Source of the DNA: Apteryx mantelli
Taxonomy: Eukaryota; Chordata; Aves; Apterygiformes; Apterygidae
Direction of reading: 5' to 3'
Assembly: GCF_036417845.1 (NCBI RefSeq)
Contig: NC_090020.1
Location: 48,034,425-48,098,424 of the forward strand
Length of the DNA: 64,000 bases
The translations under genes were made by a program, and so were the position numbers. Below are positions 53,001-64,000 of the stretch, one piece after another. A model generated the notes under the pieces. That model saw only the letters and a list, made by a program, of their open reading frames with translations. It ran no database searches and had not been told where the DNA came from. Each line of letters opens with the position of its first letter. The first letter of the stretch is position 1.

Positions 53001-56000
53001 GCTACTTATAACAGGTAAATAGGAATTCATACAATATAAAAATAATTTTTGTAGAACTCATTATCTCCTTTTTAAGCAATTAGAAAGTCTTGATTTCATT
53101 CTGATATGAAAAAAAGAAATGGTGAATCAGATATCTGCCTGAAAACCGGAATAAAACCCAGCTTGCATCCCTGTGAAGCTGTGAGGGATGGAGGCAGGGA
53201 AGGACCCTTCTGCTTCCTCTTCCCTGTGCTGACTCACTGGAGGTATCATCACCCAGTAGCTGTAGGTGCAGTACTCCTAAGTGTTTTTTCATGGTTTTTG
53301 GTCACCTGGGACATGGACAGAGCAAGCCTGCACTTGACAGTTAAATACTGTATGACATCGCTAATAAAAAAGAGGAGGAAGAATAGGTTTGGGAGCCTTA
53401 CTCTTGTTTTCCCTCCCCCTGACAGAACAGCTGTGGCCAGGGCAGGGCATTACTGTATCCCAAGGGACCTTTCAGGAAGCCTGTGCTTCCTAGCACTACA
53501 GCTTATGCTATGTCTTCCAAGGAAGAATTCATCTCCTTTCTCTTAAGCCTAGCGTGGCCTTGCACTGTCACAAAACTGGACAAAGAACTAAGGGTATAAT
53601 CCGGCCCTGGGCATAAATGTATAGAACAAACTGGACAAGAATTTTTGAACCCCTGAAAAAGGCTTTCAGCCTTATTTCCAGGTCAAAAGTGAACACAACA
53701 CATGAAAGCATCAATACTGAGCTAGCCTCTGAAACTTTTCATAATCCACTTGTTCTAGCTCCTACCTACTACAGTAACACAGATAGGGTTTTGACAGTAA
53801 ACCATCACTTTTGTTAGACTTTGCCAACTGTAATCATTTATTTTGGAGCTGAAGCCATTTTCAGGCAACATAGTTGAACAGTTTGGTGCTCACTGTCCCA
53901 GATTCCCAGAGAAATAGCCACTCCAGGGTCACATACTACTTTCAAGGGGGTGAGGCCAGTGCATCCCAAATACATCAGAAGTACTGGGCTTGTTCTGCGT
54001 GAGTGATTTGAGTGTGTAACTTTTGCCTATCTCAGATTTATTCCATATCCACAGGTCAACATGCATTCTGAACGAGCTATATTAACTGCATGAATTCTGG
54101 GATAATACAAACCTGCAATATAAATCTAGGACATTAAGGTTTGATTGGGCTCCCAGGACTTCCTTTTCTTTTCGTAACTGTGACTGATGTCAAAAACATA
54201 TTGAGTTCATGTTCTTCTTTAGAAAATGTGAAACCTTCCACATTTTGCTAAAACTTGAAAATAAATTCTCACTTAGCTGGCCAGCAAGTGACCTGGCCAA
54301 GGAAGATCACTTTAGCATAAAACATTCTAAAAATGTAATTTAATTATTTTGTGCACTTACATTGTTAATCATGATTCAGCTGCCCAAAATGTACAAGCTT
54401 TGGCTGTGTAAAACAGCCTTAGGCTTCTCACTGTGTTGCAGTTTTTAAACTAGGGAGGCTGATTAAGGGGAAAAAAAAACATTTTGCTGGGGAAAGATGC
54501 CAATACAGTTACTTTAAATATATAATGAAAACCCACATATACACACCATTATACAGAATATTTAATTTCATTGTCTTTCCAGCCACTCCCATACCTTTAT
54601 GGTTATAGAATAAAGTGCAACCAAATGTCAAGCATTCTGTTACTGTGAGAAGTAAAAAAGTAAGGTATTTATATGCACTGACTGACAGTTGCATGGACAA
54701 CTGCAGTCACTGCTTACCTTTCCTTTTTAGCATCTGTCTGGTACAGAGAGTAGAGTTAGTTCTTCACCCCATAAAAACATACCTATTCATAAATAAGTCA
54801 TGAACTGTCTACAGTCAAATGAATATTTTACTGGTAAGATGTGACTCACACTGAGTCAGTGCAGGTTGGCTGGCAGAGGGGAAAGTTCTACAGCCAAATA
54901 GCTTCAGAACTCAAAAATGGTCCTTTTCTCACTTGTAAGAGTATATGCAGGCCAACAGTTTGAGAAGAAATAATGATAAAACATAAGAAGAAAAACAGTA
55001 ATGTTCTTGTGGGTTATCAGTTCCTACAGTACATTTTGTAAGGTTGTATAAAGTGAAATTGTAAACTACATCCCAAATTATACCCATATCATTTATGAAA
55101 CATATGTATTTACATATAACACATTCATTAGAACTCACTTTGCTTAGCCATAGGTCCACTGAATTCTGAATTAGATGAAGTATCTAATTCTATGTACATT
55201 ATCCATTTTAGCAATACATCTATAAAACACCAAAGGAATCTTTAAGATCCATATCACAAAGAAGCCATTACAATTTCTTAGTAAACTGTGTATAAAATAC
55301 ATAGAATTTATTGTCAGGTGGCTTATTGGAATTCTCCAGTTGGAAAGCACCCCACAGCTGAAATTTAACATGCCAGTGGTGGAAACCAACTAAAAACAGA
55401 TGGAACTGTTACACGCCTCGGTCACTTCTAGATTACGTACCCTTTAAAATCGTTACAACAATATATTTCTGGACTAAGCTTCAGCCATTTTATTCTCATT
55501 CCCTTTCTCAACCAAGCACTAGGTTTTCAGTTTACTGGAAATGTATAGTTCAGTAGCAAATGGAAGTTTTGAAGGACTTACGGTTTTTAGACCTCAGAGG
55601 TGAAGGAACAGCTAGTGAATATTACTGCTTGAAACCTGCTAAAAAGTGAGAGCTTCTGAAAAATAAGCCCATGCCTTTGCACAGGTACATGGTACTTTAG
55701 AAACAGATAAAGCAAGTGGTCTCCACCTCAGTGAGCACATTTCGGTAAGGAAAGATAGGGCATAGGGAAGGAATTCTCACTGGCTTTATTGAACAACAGG
55801 TTTTGACCTGAGTGGACAAGGAGTGCGAAAGGCTAACAGTGTGAACAAGGAACTGTTCCTGCAGTGAAAAATATTGGGAAGCATGCAGGATTATTTTTCA
55901 AAATTCAGCGGTTACTCTGAATGTTCATTATCAGACTTCCCAAATTTAAGCCAATCCAAAAGAAAATGCAAGCCTGAATGAATAAAAGGATGACACAAAG

Positions 56001-56881
56001 AAGAAATGACTCACTACAATTTCTGTAACTCTCTTTGCTTATTACTACTCTAATTTATATAGGTTAATGAAGAAAGTACTGGTTATATTATGAGGCACGT
56101 AAGTTTGAATAAGAGTAGTTAGCCTTCACTTATGCTACACAGTTAAATACCCAGTACTGCACAGGGTGAAAATGCTTGGAAGTTAAATGATGGGAAAGCA
56201 TCTGTGGTCACATTTTTCAGAAAACAGTGTAAGAACTGAACTGAACAAAAATTCCCAGCTGTAATGGTGCATGTTTGTCATGGTAAAAATAAAAGCTACT
56301 GGGAGTTCAACACCACAGCTCTGTCTTGGATAGATCAATACTCAGGGGAACAATAGAAGGTATATTAATAGCTCACCTAAGAGACTGTACCCTATCAAAT
56401 GGAATAGATAGGAGTCAAAGACAATGGCTTCATTTTCATGCATGAGGCCACACAAAGACAATTACTTTCAAGAAAATCATAGAGGATTATAATGGGTTGA
56501 GTATTTTGTCCAGAATATTCATAAAGCAGAGAAAAAAGAGTCAGACTTTAAAAAAGAGCATTGAGTGTTTTTAAGACAAAAAATCAGTATAGTTTACTAA
56601 ATTCTTATAAGACATGGAGAGTATTTTAATTTTAATGTGGTATAAATTACGATTAAAAATTATTTCCTTCATGTTTTTGAAGCATGCTTATGCCCCTAAG
56701 AGGCAATGTTTGGCAAATGCTCATTTCTTAGTGTTTACCATTTCATGACCAGAGTATTAGCTAAGTTCTCCCATGGGATGTGTGCTCTGCCATACTGAAT
56801 GTTGTCTTACCTAACTCTTCACTTTGTTCTGCCAGAGCAGCATCTACCAACCTGAATTAGCTGTCTAGTCTCTTCACACAG

Positions 56882-57008
56882 AGGGAGAGAGAGTCGGACA
56901 CCTTCGAAGGGGATCCACTGCAAAACAGAGCGCTGCATCAGAAGATAGTCAACGAGACAGGAGGGAAGAGGTACCATTCAATCCTCAAATCTCCTGGGGA
57001 CTGCCAAG
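56882..57008 (+). other. exon-like segment, plus strand (tentative)
   Basis: A pyrimidine-rich acceptor (GTCTCTTCACACAG, AG at 56880-56881) precedes a 127-bp segment that ends in GCCAAG/GTAAGA (donor at 57009). An alternative acceptor lies at 56831-56835. The frame that starts at 56882 is open through the segment and on to a stop near 57142, counting from a stop at 56858; it has no ATG in the segment. The translation is hydrophilic and mixed (it contains FEGDPLQNRALHQKIVNETG) and unlike low-complexity chance peptide, but I cannot place it in a family. Several CpGs (in TCGGAC, TTCGAAG, AGCGCTG, AACGAG) stand out from the CpG-poor surroundings. A coding exon, a non-coding RNA exon and a decoy are all possible. 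Confidence 0.3.
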
Positions 57009-57552
57009 GTAAGACCCAACCACATCCACAAGCATACCCTAAACTACTCAGACATAGAAAACTGAGACTGTCTAAAACCTTCCGGTACCCCCAGGTGTCG
57101 GGGCCAGGGGGGATGAGGAGAGGTTTGTGGGTCAGAACTTTTGACTGAGGTGCTTAAAGTGGGCATTAAATGCCTGAATCCTTTTGTGAATGAAGCCCTA
57201 CATACATGAGGAATGAGATGTGTTAAAGCTTTTATGCAATAAAGACAAAAAGCCCCAAGTTCAAAAATTCCTCCTGAAGTATTTGACCCACTTTTTCAAA
57301 ACAAAACAATGAGTTTTCAAAGTTTGGCACATCATACTTAAGTACTTCAAATTCTAATGATGTTACTTACATGACTTGTTTCCAGTCATGAACCAGAATT
57401 TTGACCATAAGGTCTGAGTGTTATAAGCTGTATATTTTCTTAGTCCCCTGTGGCAATAAAGGTATAAGTCTCAACCTATTTAATGGGACTTTAAAGTAGT
57501 TAGGGATTTACATATGGCATCTCCACACAACCACAGAATTACACCTTTAGGT
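57009..57552. other. unique DNA, no gene seen
   Basis: Moderately GC-rich at first (around 57080-57120, GGTGTCGGGGCCAGGGG), then AT-rich. Nothing recognisable apart from the tail of the open frame that runs through the exon-like segment. Confidence 0.5.
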
Positions 57553-58052
57553 ATTGTCACAAGAATGGATTACTTTGGTAAGATATTCAATTCTAGCTCC
57601 AGCCTTTGTCTTGGGGGCCAGTTAATTTTGTATCTTTTCCTGCCCTGGTACAATTTTAAGATTGTCACAAGAAGGATAAATTTCCTGCCATTTTCTGTTC
57701 TCATTACAATCTTCACATTGTTATGAGAATGGATTAATTTTGTTCCATTTTCTGTCCTCATTACAGTCTGTTATGAGAATGGATTAATTTTATGACATTT
57801 TCTTCTCTCATTATAATCTTTGTTATGGGAATGAGAATATGTAATGAGAATGAGAACATATCAAGCATTAAAGGTCTGTGAGAACTCATGACAAAGACTG
57901 TAACAAGAAGAGAAAACGACACCCAATCCATTCTTGTGACAATCTTAAGATTGCAAAGAGAACCCAGGGTAAAATTATATTCATCCATTCATAAGACAAA
58001 GATTGTTGAGAAAATGAGAACTGGGACAAAATTAATCAATTTTTGTGACAAT
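57553..58052. repeat. diverged ~54-bp minisatellite that reverses orientation
   Basis: Units of about 51-56 bp, with a core like GAATGGATTAATTTTGT then CCATTTTCTGTCCTCATTAC and AATCTT, begin near 57553, 57607, 57661, 57717, 57768 and 57819. After about 57870 the same units appear as reverse complements (cores near 57897-57943, 57990 and 58011-58052). The two ends mirror each other: ATTGTCACAAGAATGGA (57553-57569) has its exact complement at 57927-57943, and TTAAGATTGTCACAAGAA (57656-57673) at 57931-57948. The outermost right end is another ...TTTTTGTGACAAT copy. Because the period is near a multiple of three, the minus-strand frames carry a repeated MRTENG-K-I peptide; this is a repeat artefact, not a gene. 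Origin may be local duplication plus inversion, or a palindromic DNA transposon. Confidence 0.85.
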
Positions 58053-61000
58053 CTGGACATTGTATCTAACCTTACGGTATATTTTTGAAAGTACAGTATT
58101 TAATGGATAGAGACACAGTAGGACTATCTGAACAGCCCTATACAAGAACATACTGCTTTCAAGATCTGGGGGGACATAGTCAATGTACTCTGAGTCATGA
58201 AAAGATAATTGCACAGTATACCATCCAGATGCCATTAATGGAAAACAGGATCCACAGAGAGCTTTTCCAGGTCAATGGAAATCCTCCCGTAGACTTCAGT
58301 ACAGCCAGGAATTTACCTCAAATCCTGCTTTTCCTATTCATTCAGAAAATGAGTGTCTTTCCTGAATGAGGACTGCAGCATTACTCCCTCAGGATTGTCA
58401 GTATTAAAATAGACGTAAGAAAAATTCAGACTTAAAAAAAGACTAAAATGTTACTATATTTCAAAGAGACAAAACCAGCCCTGTTTAGTACCCATTTCCA
58501 TCAGTGTGACAACTGTTCCAGAGAGAAGAATAGTAGAATTTTAGGTAAAGTTTCTTTTCCAATAATTTAAAATACATACTACTACCAATGCCTTCAAGAT
58601 TTTGGACCAGGTGTACCAGCAGAACTGAAAGAGATGAGCTCCATAAATCAAATGAAGTCTTTTGAAATCACTAGAGATATACAAATTGAATATGAATTTT
58701 ATTGTAATGACTGTCTCAATAGTTTGTACCAAACAGAAAGCACGTAACGGATATGAAATTTGGCAGTCTTCTAAAAGCAGCTAAAAGCTTCTTAAGGTGT
58801 CTGATGTCAAATGTAGAACAGGCAGAGAGTTTTGAAGCCAGATGGAAGAGAAAGAGCAATAAAAAACAAGGAAAAGAAAGAAACGTTACTCCATGTTCAG
58901 CTAAAAACTTTGGTGCTGTATCCAAATAGAGATATGGCCGCAAAAGAAAACTTCATACTACAACTTAAATATCATGCCAGTAGCGGCACTGTTGTCAGCT
59001 GGGATTTCAACTCAAATGAGTAAGAATGATTGATGATGTTACCTCAAATTCAACATGGATACCTATGTCTCAGATCTAATCACAGCTTCTGTACTGGTGT
59101 GTTCTGGGGAAATTTCATTCCTGCTCCCCACTGCCCACCACCTACTGTTATAGATTAGCCACCTTCTGCAACAGAAAACTTTCTGGAAGGGAAGTTGGCC
59201 AGGCCGTTTAAGTTTTAACACTGACACACTTGACCGTTGTCTCACGTTGTCTCACAACCTTAAAAATTTCAAGGCTGTATTTTGCTCAAATGGTAATCAA
59301 TGGCAGTTCCAAATAAAAACAACAGCAACAGGAATAAGAAGTTTTTGCTTACCGTACAACCAGTTGTGAGCAAACCAAGAGGTACTATGGTAACACTGAG
59401 AAGAGCAGCAAAAATCAGTGGAAATGGTGGAAGAAATCATGTAAGGAAGAAGAAATCTTTTATTTAAAGACAAATACTCAATAGCAGTGCAAAACTGTGC
59501 AGAGAAAAACACCAAATCCTCAACTGAACAGCAATGAAGGTTCATGTGCTTGCTGCACTGCTTGTCAAAGCTTGAATTAATTCATGTTTACACAATAACT
59601 GAGACCTGTTCACATTCTTCATCATACTGGATTCATAAGAAAATGTATGGGACTACCCTCTACCTAAATTATGACAATGACAGTGCACTACACATGCATC
59701 AGACTTAGTAAGTAGATACAAAAATTAGTGTGGAGAAGAATACTTTTAATTACTATTTATCTTGCTTCATGAATTACTGGAAAGTTTTCTAGGACCTTTT
59801 TAATCAATAAGGCCACAGAATGAGTCCATGACAGAGGTCAATATTTTTTATTCTGAAAGCGCTTTAACTGGAGATGTTTACTTTGATTATGTTGCTCTAG
59901 GGAAAGGAAATCAATTTTCTGTTGCATGCTGCTCTATGTAATATCCAAATCAAATGCTTTTTCAGCTGTTTGCATTAATGTAAAAATTTAGGCTCAGACC
60001 CCCAAACATATTTAGATATCTAACTCTCAGTGATTTCAGTGGGAATTAGATGACCAGACGTCTGTTCTTCAGTGCTCTCAGATCTGCCTCATTTAAAGTC
60101 TGAGTTCTAATCCTTCAGCGTTACAAAACAGAGTCTTTGCACCACTTGCAGATGTGCTTACAAGAAACTCTTGAAGTTTCCTGCCCCAAAGATAATAATA
60201 ACCTATAATTAACATTTAACGCAATACAGAGTCTTTAAAAAATTTATTCAATTAGTCTCTAAGCCTTGCAGTCTCTCACAGCATATCATCACCACTGCTG
60301 TGAGATGGGTTCCACTCTGTTGTCTTTGTGAGATATTTTCAGAGAAATAATGCAGTATCCTTTGTTCCTCTACTTCTGGTGCAAAAAGGTCCTTTATTTC
60401 CTCATTGCATGCATACAACTTCATATGACAAGAGGATTATTTCTTGTGCAGCACTACTGTTGCAATCACAGTTTTCAGCCCAGATATGTACCACATTATT
60501 TTCAGAACAAACATTTTGTTTTGCCTTACCAGTCCTTGTGTATGTCTGCATGTTCTCGGTGCCTTCGATGGTGGGCTGCCACAGTCTAAGCCTTCTTGGT
60601 TTTCATTTTCTTTTGAACAAAATAACAGTAGTTATTATAATAATTATAATTATATATAATTATAATTATTATTATAAAATAACTTCTGCAGTTTTGCAGT
60701 GGAAACAGTTTAAACACAAAGTCACTGTTAGAAATTACTACACTGTTGATCCTAATTGTCAATAATTTCCATGTCAGTTAAAAGGGCTTTGCTGCAAATG
60801 CTTGCTGTGGGCTGTAGTATTTTCAGCGAGTCTATCTCAGCAAAATGAGAGCCTTGCCTACACACTAAATGAGTTTTTCCTTTCCAAAAAAGTTTTAAAA
60901 GAAATCTATTACCTCAGTATTTAGGGTCACTAACTCCTAATCACTAATATTTAATGTGCACTTTACAGTAGCATTTTATGGTTGATTAGCACAAATTTTT

Positions 61001-61640
61001 CTTAACTTTTACCTTGTCAAGTAATCTTCATGTCTTTGTTTACTCCTTGAGGCAAAATTGATGACCTCAGTCCTATATAATCTCTAGGCATACCTTATTG
61101 CATTGCTATCACTTCTAGATATGTTCTCTTTATTACATGCGATATATATTTCACTTGCTTAGCTTTGACAGAGGAGTGGTAGCTTGAAGCTCCTCTGAGT
61201 CTTCTGCTCTTTTACCTTAATTCGAAGTATCACATACGAAAACCTTAATTCTCTACACAATCAAAAATACGTTGTTCTTTTCTTTTTTTCCTGTGAAACA
61301 ACTCAAGAGCCCCAAACAACACAAACAGCAATATAGCAAAATGAAGTCTCTCAAGGAGATATGGAATGTATACAATGTTTTCTAATGGCACTATTCAGAA
61401 CCCTGCTGATAAACTACAGACCGTGGAGAAATGGCTCGCAGCTGCCATCTCACCAACAATTTCCCCATTATAGATAGTGGTAAATGTTTCAGTTTTATAT
61501 ATTTACGTAGTTATTTGATGTTTATAGATGAATAAAGTTTTCCATCCATTCTCTTCAACAACAATGAACAAATGTATTTGTATCCAACTCTTCTACTCAC
61601 CTAATGACTTTCGAAGGAAAAAAACCTCTATTTTCTTTTA
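58053..61640. other. unique AT-rich DNA, no gene recognised
   Basis: No gene or transposon is recognisable. The frame 60328-60765 (145 codons) runs through an AT palindrome and has no domain. Other frames are short and without features. The AT palindrome at 60637-60672 is listed separately. Confidence 0.5.
60637..60672. repeat. perfect 36-bp AT palindrome
   Basis: The two 18-base halves, meeting between 60654 and 60655, are exact reverse complements made only of A and T (TATAATAATTATAATTATA-like). The tract extends as imperfect ATT/TAA repeat on both sides (about 60630-60687). Such sequences can extrude as cruciforms and are prone to length change and sequencing error. Confidence 0.9.
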
Positions 61641-61645
61641 GCACC
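61641..61645. repeat. target-site duplication, left copy (GCACC)
   Basis: GCACC directly abuts the TG end of the LTR and is repeated exactly on the other side at 62092-62096. It is host DNA duplicated when the provirus integrated. Confidence 0.8.
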
Positions 61646-62091
61646 TGTGACCGCAAGGTGGGCAATTGAAGGTTGGATACCAGCGGAGAGAGAGACACTC
61701 AAGGTTCACAAGGGGTTAAACAGGATAGATTTAATAAAGGACTTTTACACTACAGACTGCACGGGAAGCCCTGGGAACTGCAAGGAGGGGTCACCGATGG
61801 GAGGCTGCTGGAGGCATGGGTCAGATGCACAGGCAGGATGCACAGACAGGACTTCCCCCGTTGTTCGTAAGGGCCCCTTAAATCTACTAGAACTGTTTCC
61901 TTATCTCAGCTGTTCTAACCTTGAGCAGCTACTGCCCGGGAAGCAGCTAGACATTGCTGATGAAATGGAATATGCCTGCGTGGCCCTGACGGGAATTTGG
62001 TCAGTGTCTAGTTTCACATGCTGGGGCTGCTACCATGTACTCTGCCAGGCACTGAGTCCTCGCCAGATCTTCCACAGGTGTTCTCACTACA
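61646..62091 (-). mobile_element. solo LTR of an endogenous retrovirus
   Basis: A 446-bp segment, GC-richer than its flanks, starts TGTGACCGCAAGG and ends GTTCTCACTACA on the plus strand, giving the TG...CA ends of a retroviral LTR, and is bracketed by perfect GCACC duplications. The minus orientation is favoured. On that strand a TATA-like ATTTAAGG lies near 61885, a polyadenylation signal ATTAAA at 61735-61730, and about 84 bp of U5-like sequence follows to the ...GGTCACA end. In the plus orientation the AATAAA at 61733 would lie too close to the start. No gag, pol or env sequence and no second LTR are present, so this is a solo LTR left by recombination between the two LTRs of a provirus. 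A 5-bp duplication fits ERVL-like or some other avian groups; I cannot name the family. Confidence 0.75.
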
Positions 62092-62096
62092 GCACC
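62092..62096. repeat. target-site duplication, right copy (GCACC)
   Basis: Exact match to the five bases at 61641-61645, directly after the CA end of the LTR. Confidence 0.8.
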
Positions 62097-64000
62097 TATC
62101 TGCTTTAAGGCATTGGAATTCTCCTAAGGGCCGTGGTCATACAATATACGGGCTCATTTAACTATACTTCTATTCAATTGGAAGCTTCTCTAACTCTCTC
62201 AAACTTTTCCTCAATTACTTTAGTCCCCTTTCCTTTCAGAGAATGTAGCAGACCAAAGATGTGTTATATATTTAAATCAATATTTGGTACTTTTCTCCCC
62301 ATGATAACTATGTAACTCTAGCTTCTAATTTTCCCAGATATTTAATTTACAAGCCAAGCTCTTTACAAGTTATGAGATCAACACTATCAGCTGGAATTTT
62401 ACTTAATTTTCTTCTACATTTTTGGAGCAGGGAGGAGTTTTTTCAGTTGCATCATCTTTTCACTCCAATATCACATCTGTTCATGAATATATATTAATTT
62501 TAATCCAAATAAATGCTTCATCTTCTTTGGGACTTCTGAGCTGGATCCACACTTTGCTACACTTTTATCATACGAAGAACCCTCCTGATCTCTGCACAAA
62601 GTCAGACTAAAGTCACTTGCAAGCTCATGCAAAGTGATGCCATCCACTGTTCCCCCCCTCAAAGAATATCAGGTTGCTTCCATGAGCACTTCCAGTTCAA
62701 TGTTTCCCTTTTTCATCAACTCCAGTTTTAATTATCAAACTTTTCTTTCTCACATCTCATCTCCAGTTTTTTTGATTCTCTCCAACATTCAGAGGCTTGT
62801 CCAGATCCAATAAGCTTCCATGCAGAGTAAGAGGCTTCCTTTGCTTGGCAAGATTCCACTATAATGGTAAGGAGTTTTCTTCTGTATCTTCTTCACTCAC
62901 TTTTGCTCTAGACTAACTGTGACCAGACTTCTTATCAAGGATTTAAAAACTGTAAAATTGTCTTTTGGGGCTCAGATAATTAAATACTCTTCTACATTTT
63001 CCCCTCTGCTTTGTATAAAACTTATTTCTCATGTAATTCATTCTTAAATGTAAGACAGTACTTCTCACAGAAATGTAATATGGATTCACAGTTATCTTCT
63101 TCTGCTCAAATTTACTTTAAATTATTAAAAACATCTGTGGCTTCACAACTAGTCATATTAAAAAGTAAGTCTATGATTTGACATTTTGGTTCATGCCCAC
63201 CGCTTTTCACCATTTTTACCTTTTTTTTTTAGTTATCTACCATGTCTTCAAAGCTATTCAGCTTTGACAGGACTTTAATTGCTCTTTCTTTCATCTAAAG
63301 ACATTTCTGAATGTTGCTCCCAGACTACGCTGTTCAGAAGCTCCTCAAAGCAGAAAAGAGGGTTCGGTGTCTGAGTCCCAGCTGATCGGCATTGTGCAAA
63401 CTTTGCGCAGTATCACAGCCAGTCCCAACTCATTCCTGCCATTTCAGAGTTAATGATACCAGTCCCCATTTATCTTTCAAATTATTGACTTTAGTTCCTA
63501 CAAAATCAGTTCCTTTAACCCTGTTTGAGAGGTTTTCTCCCTGGTCCGCTGGCTAGTGGCACATTTCTTAACAAGATTATGCATGCCGCTGCAAACCTGA
63601 GGAGTATTAGCTCTGCTGTAACGCATACGTGTGACAAACTGTGGAGCCTCCCACTGTGAAGAAAGGACAGTCACAGCATTTCTTGTAGTATGACAGAATG
63701 ACTGATTGTACCATTTCAGCACGCTTTTTAGATCTTGTTAGATAATCTGACATGAGTAGACTCACTATTTTAAATAAAGTATTAAATAAATATTTCTGCT
63801 TTTAATCTTCTCCTCTCCCTGTAGAGTACACAAAGGCAGGAGCTAGTTTCACAAGATATGTAGCCATGCACACATTTTTGCAAATAATGGGAATTTGGAT
63901 GTTTAAATCTTACAAGTCATAAATGTGTCTATGCTATATTCAGAAAAGGTCAGTAGCTATAGCATGCAAAAATCAGTGAGAAATGTGGGGCTCCTTTTCA
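62097..64000. other. unique AT-rich DNA, no gene recognised
   Basis: T- and C-rich unique sequence with short frames that show no domain (62133-62315, 62422-62610, 63498-63722 minus). A somewhat GC-richer patch lies at 63320-63440. No repeat or RNA gene is recognisable up to the end of the window. Confidence 0.55.

Larger units (their letters stand above)
34801..56881. other. long unique AT-rich stretch, no gene recognised
   Basis: Over 22 kb with no recognisable gene and at most a trace of transposon. Frames such as 53106-53546 (146 codons), 48274-48570 and 46787-47080 have no domain and are taken as chance. Possible regulatory blocks at 37580-37870, 45470-45740 and 49560-50060, a palindromic half-site pair at 45849-45864 and a doubtful CR1 trace at 46743-46790 are listed separately. 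Confidence 0.5.

Noticed and set aside
53106..53546. 146-codon plus frame
   Set aside because: It has no recognisable domain and is interrupted by potential splice sites. Its sequence has no protein-family likeness and its length is near that expected by chance.
57570..57988. Small proteins with repeated MRTENG-type motifs
   Set aside because: The repeats come from the minisatellite, whose unit length is close to a multiple of three. There is no sign of selection for the peptide.
61647..62108. A 153-codon plus-strand frame as a gene
   Set aside because: It runs through the solo LTR, both LTR ends and the right target duplication, in the antisense direction to the LTR. It has no recognisable domain and is explained by the GC-richer LTR sequence.
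1..64000. CRISPR arrays, operons, phage or other microbial systems
   Set aside because: There are no regularly spaced short direct repeats with unique spacers and no closely packed coding frames. CR1 elements and the LTR show that the DNA is vertebrate.

Overview
The window looks like a gene-poor, AT-rich stretch of a vertebrate nuclear genome, most likely a bird. The main evidence is three recognisable CR1 non-LTR retrotransposon copies, one with a long reverse-transcriptase frame, on an otherwise repeat-poor background of unique sequence. A crocodilian or turtle also carries CR1 but would normally show denser repeats. A CR1 copy this well preserved argues mildly against a songbird, where CR1 copies are mostly old. 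No operon, phage, CRISPR array, rRNA or tRNA is visible, and I recognise no host protein-coding gene. Nearly all open frames are short, start at arbitrary ATGs and resemble no family I know. Layout: 1-811 is unique AT-rich DNA. A minus-strand CR1 element occupies 813-2659 and carries a 550-codon reverse-transcriptase frame. It is cut off at its 5' end and broken near its 3' end by one missing base. A GT/GC microsatellite follows at 2987-3031. From about 3 kb to 22 kb the DNA is unique, with two exon-like segments (9845-10011 minus; 12960-13125 plus, the latter just behind a TATA-like box). A short CR1 tail lies at 22022-22072 and an older, decayed plus-strand CR1 at 30617-31497. From 31.5 to 57 kb the sequence is unique again. 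It holds a GC-rich hairpin (32431-32465), an exon-like segment with very good splice signals on the minus strand (34714-34800), several AT-rich blocks that look like conserved non-coding elements, and an exon-like segment at 56882-57008. At 57553-58052 there is a diverged minisatellite of about 54-bp units whose orientation flips in the middle, making a long imperfect palindrome. At 61646-62091 I find a solo endogenous-retrovirus LTR of 446 bp with TG...CA ends and a perfect 5-bp target-site duplication. Taken together, this is probably an intergenic or long-intron region. Its clear content is transposon relics and simple repeats; its possible functional content is regulatory DNA and perhaps a few exons of a non-coding RNA or an unidentified gene. 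The exon and regulatory calls rest on local sequence signals only and are tentative. I see no sign of a new multi-gene system.
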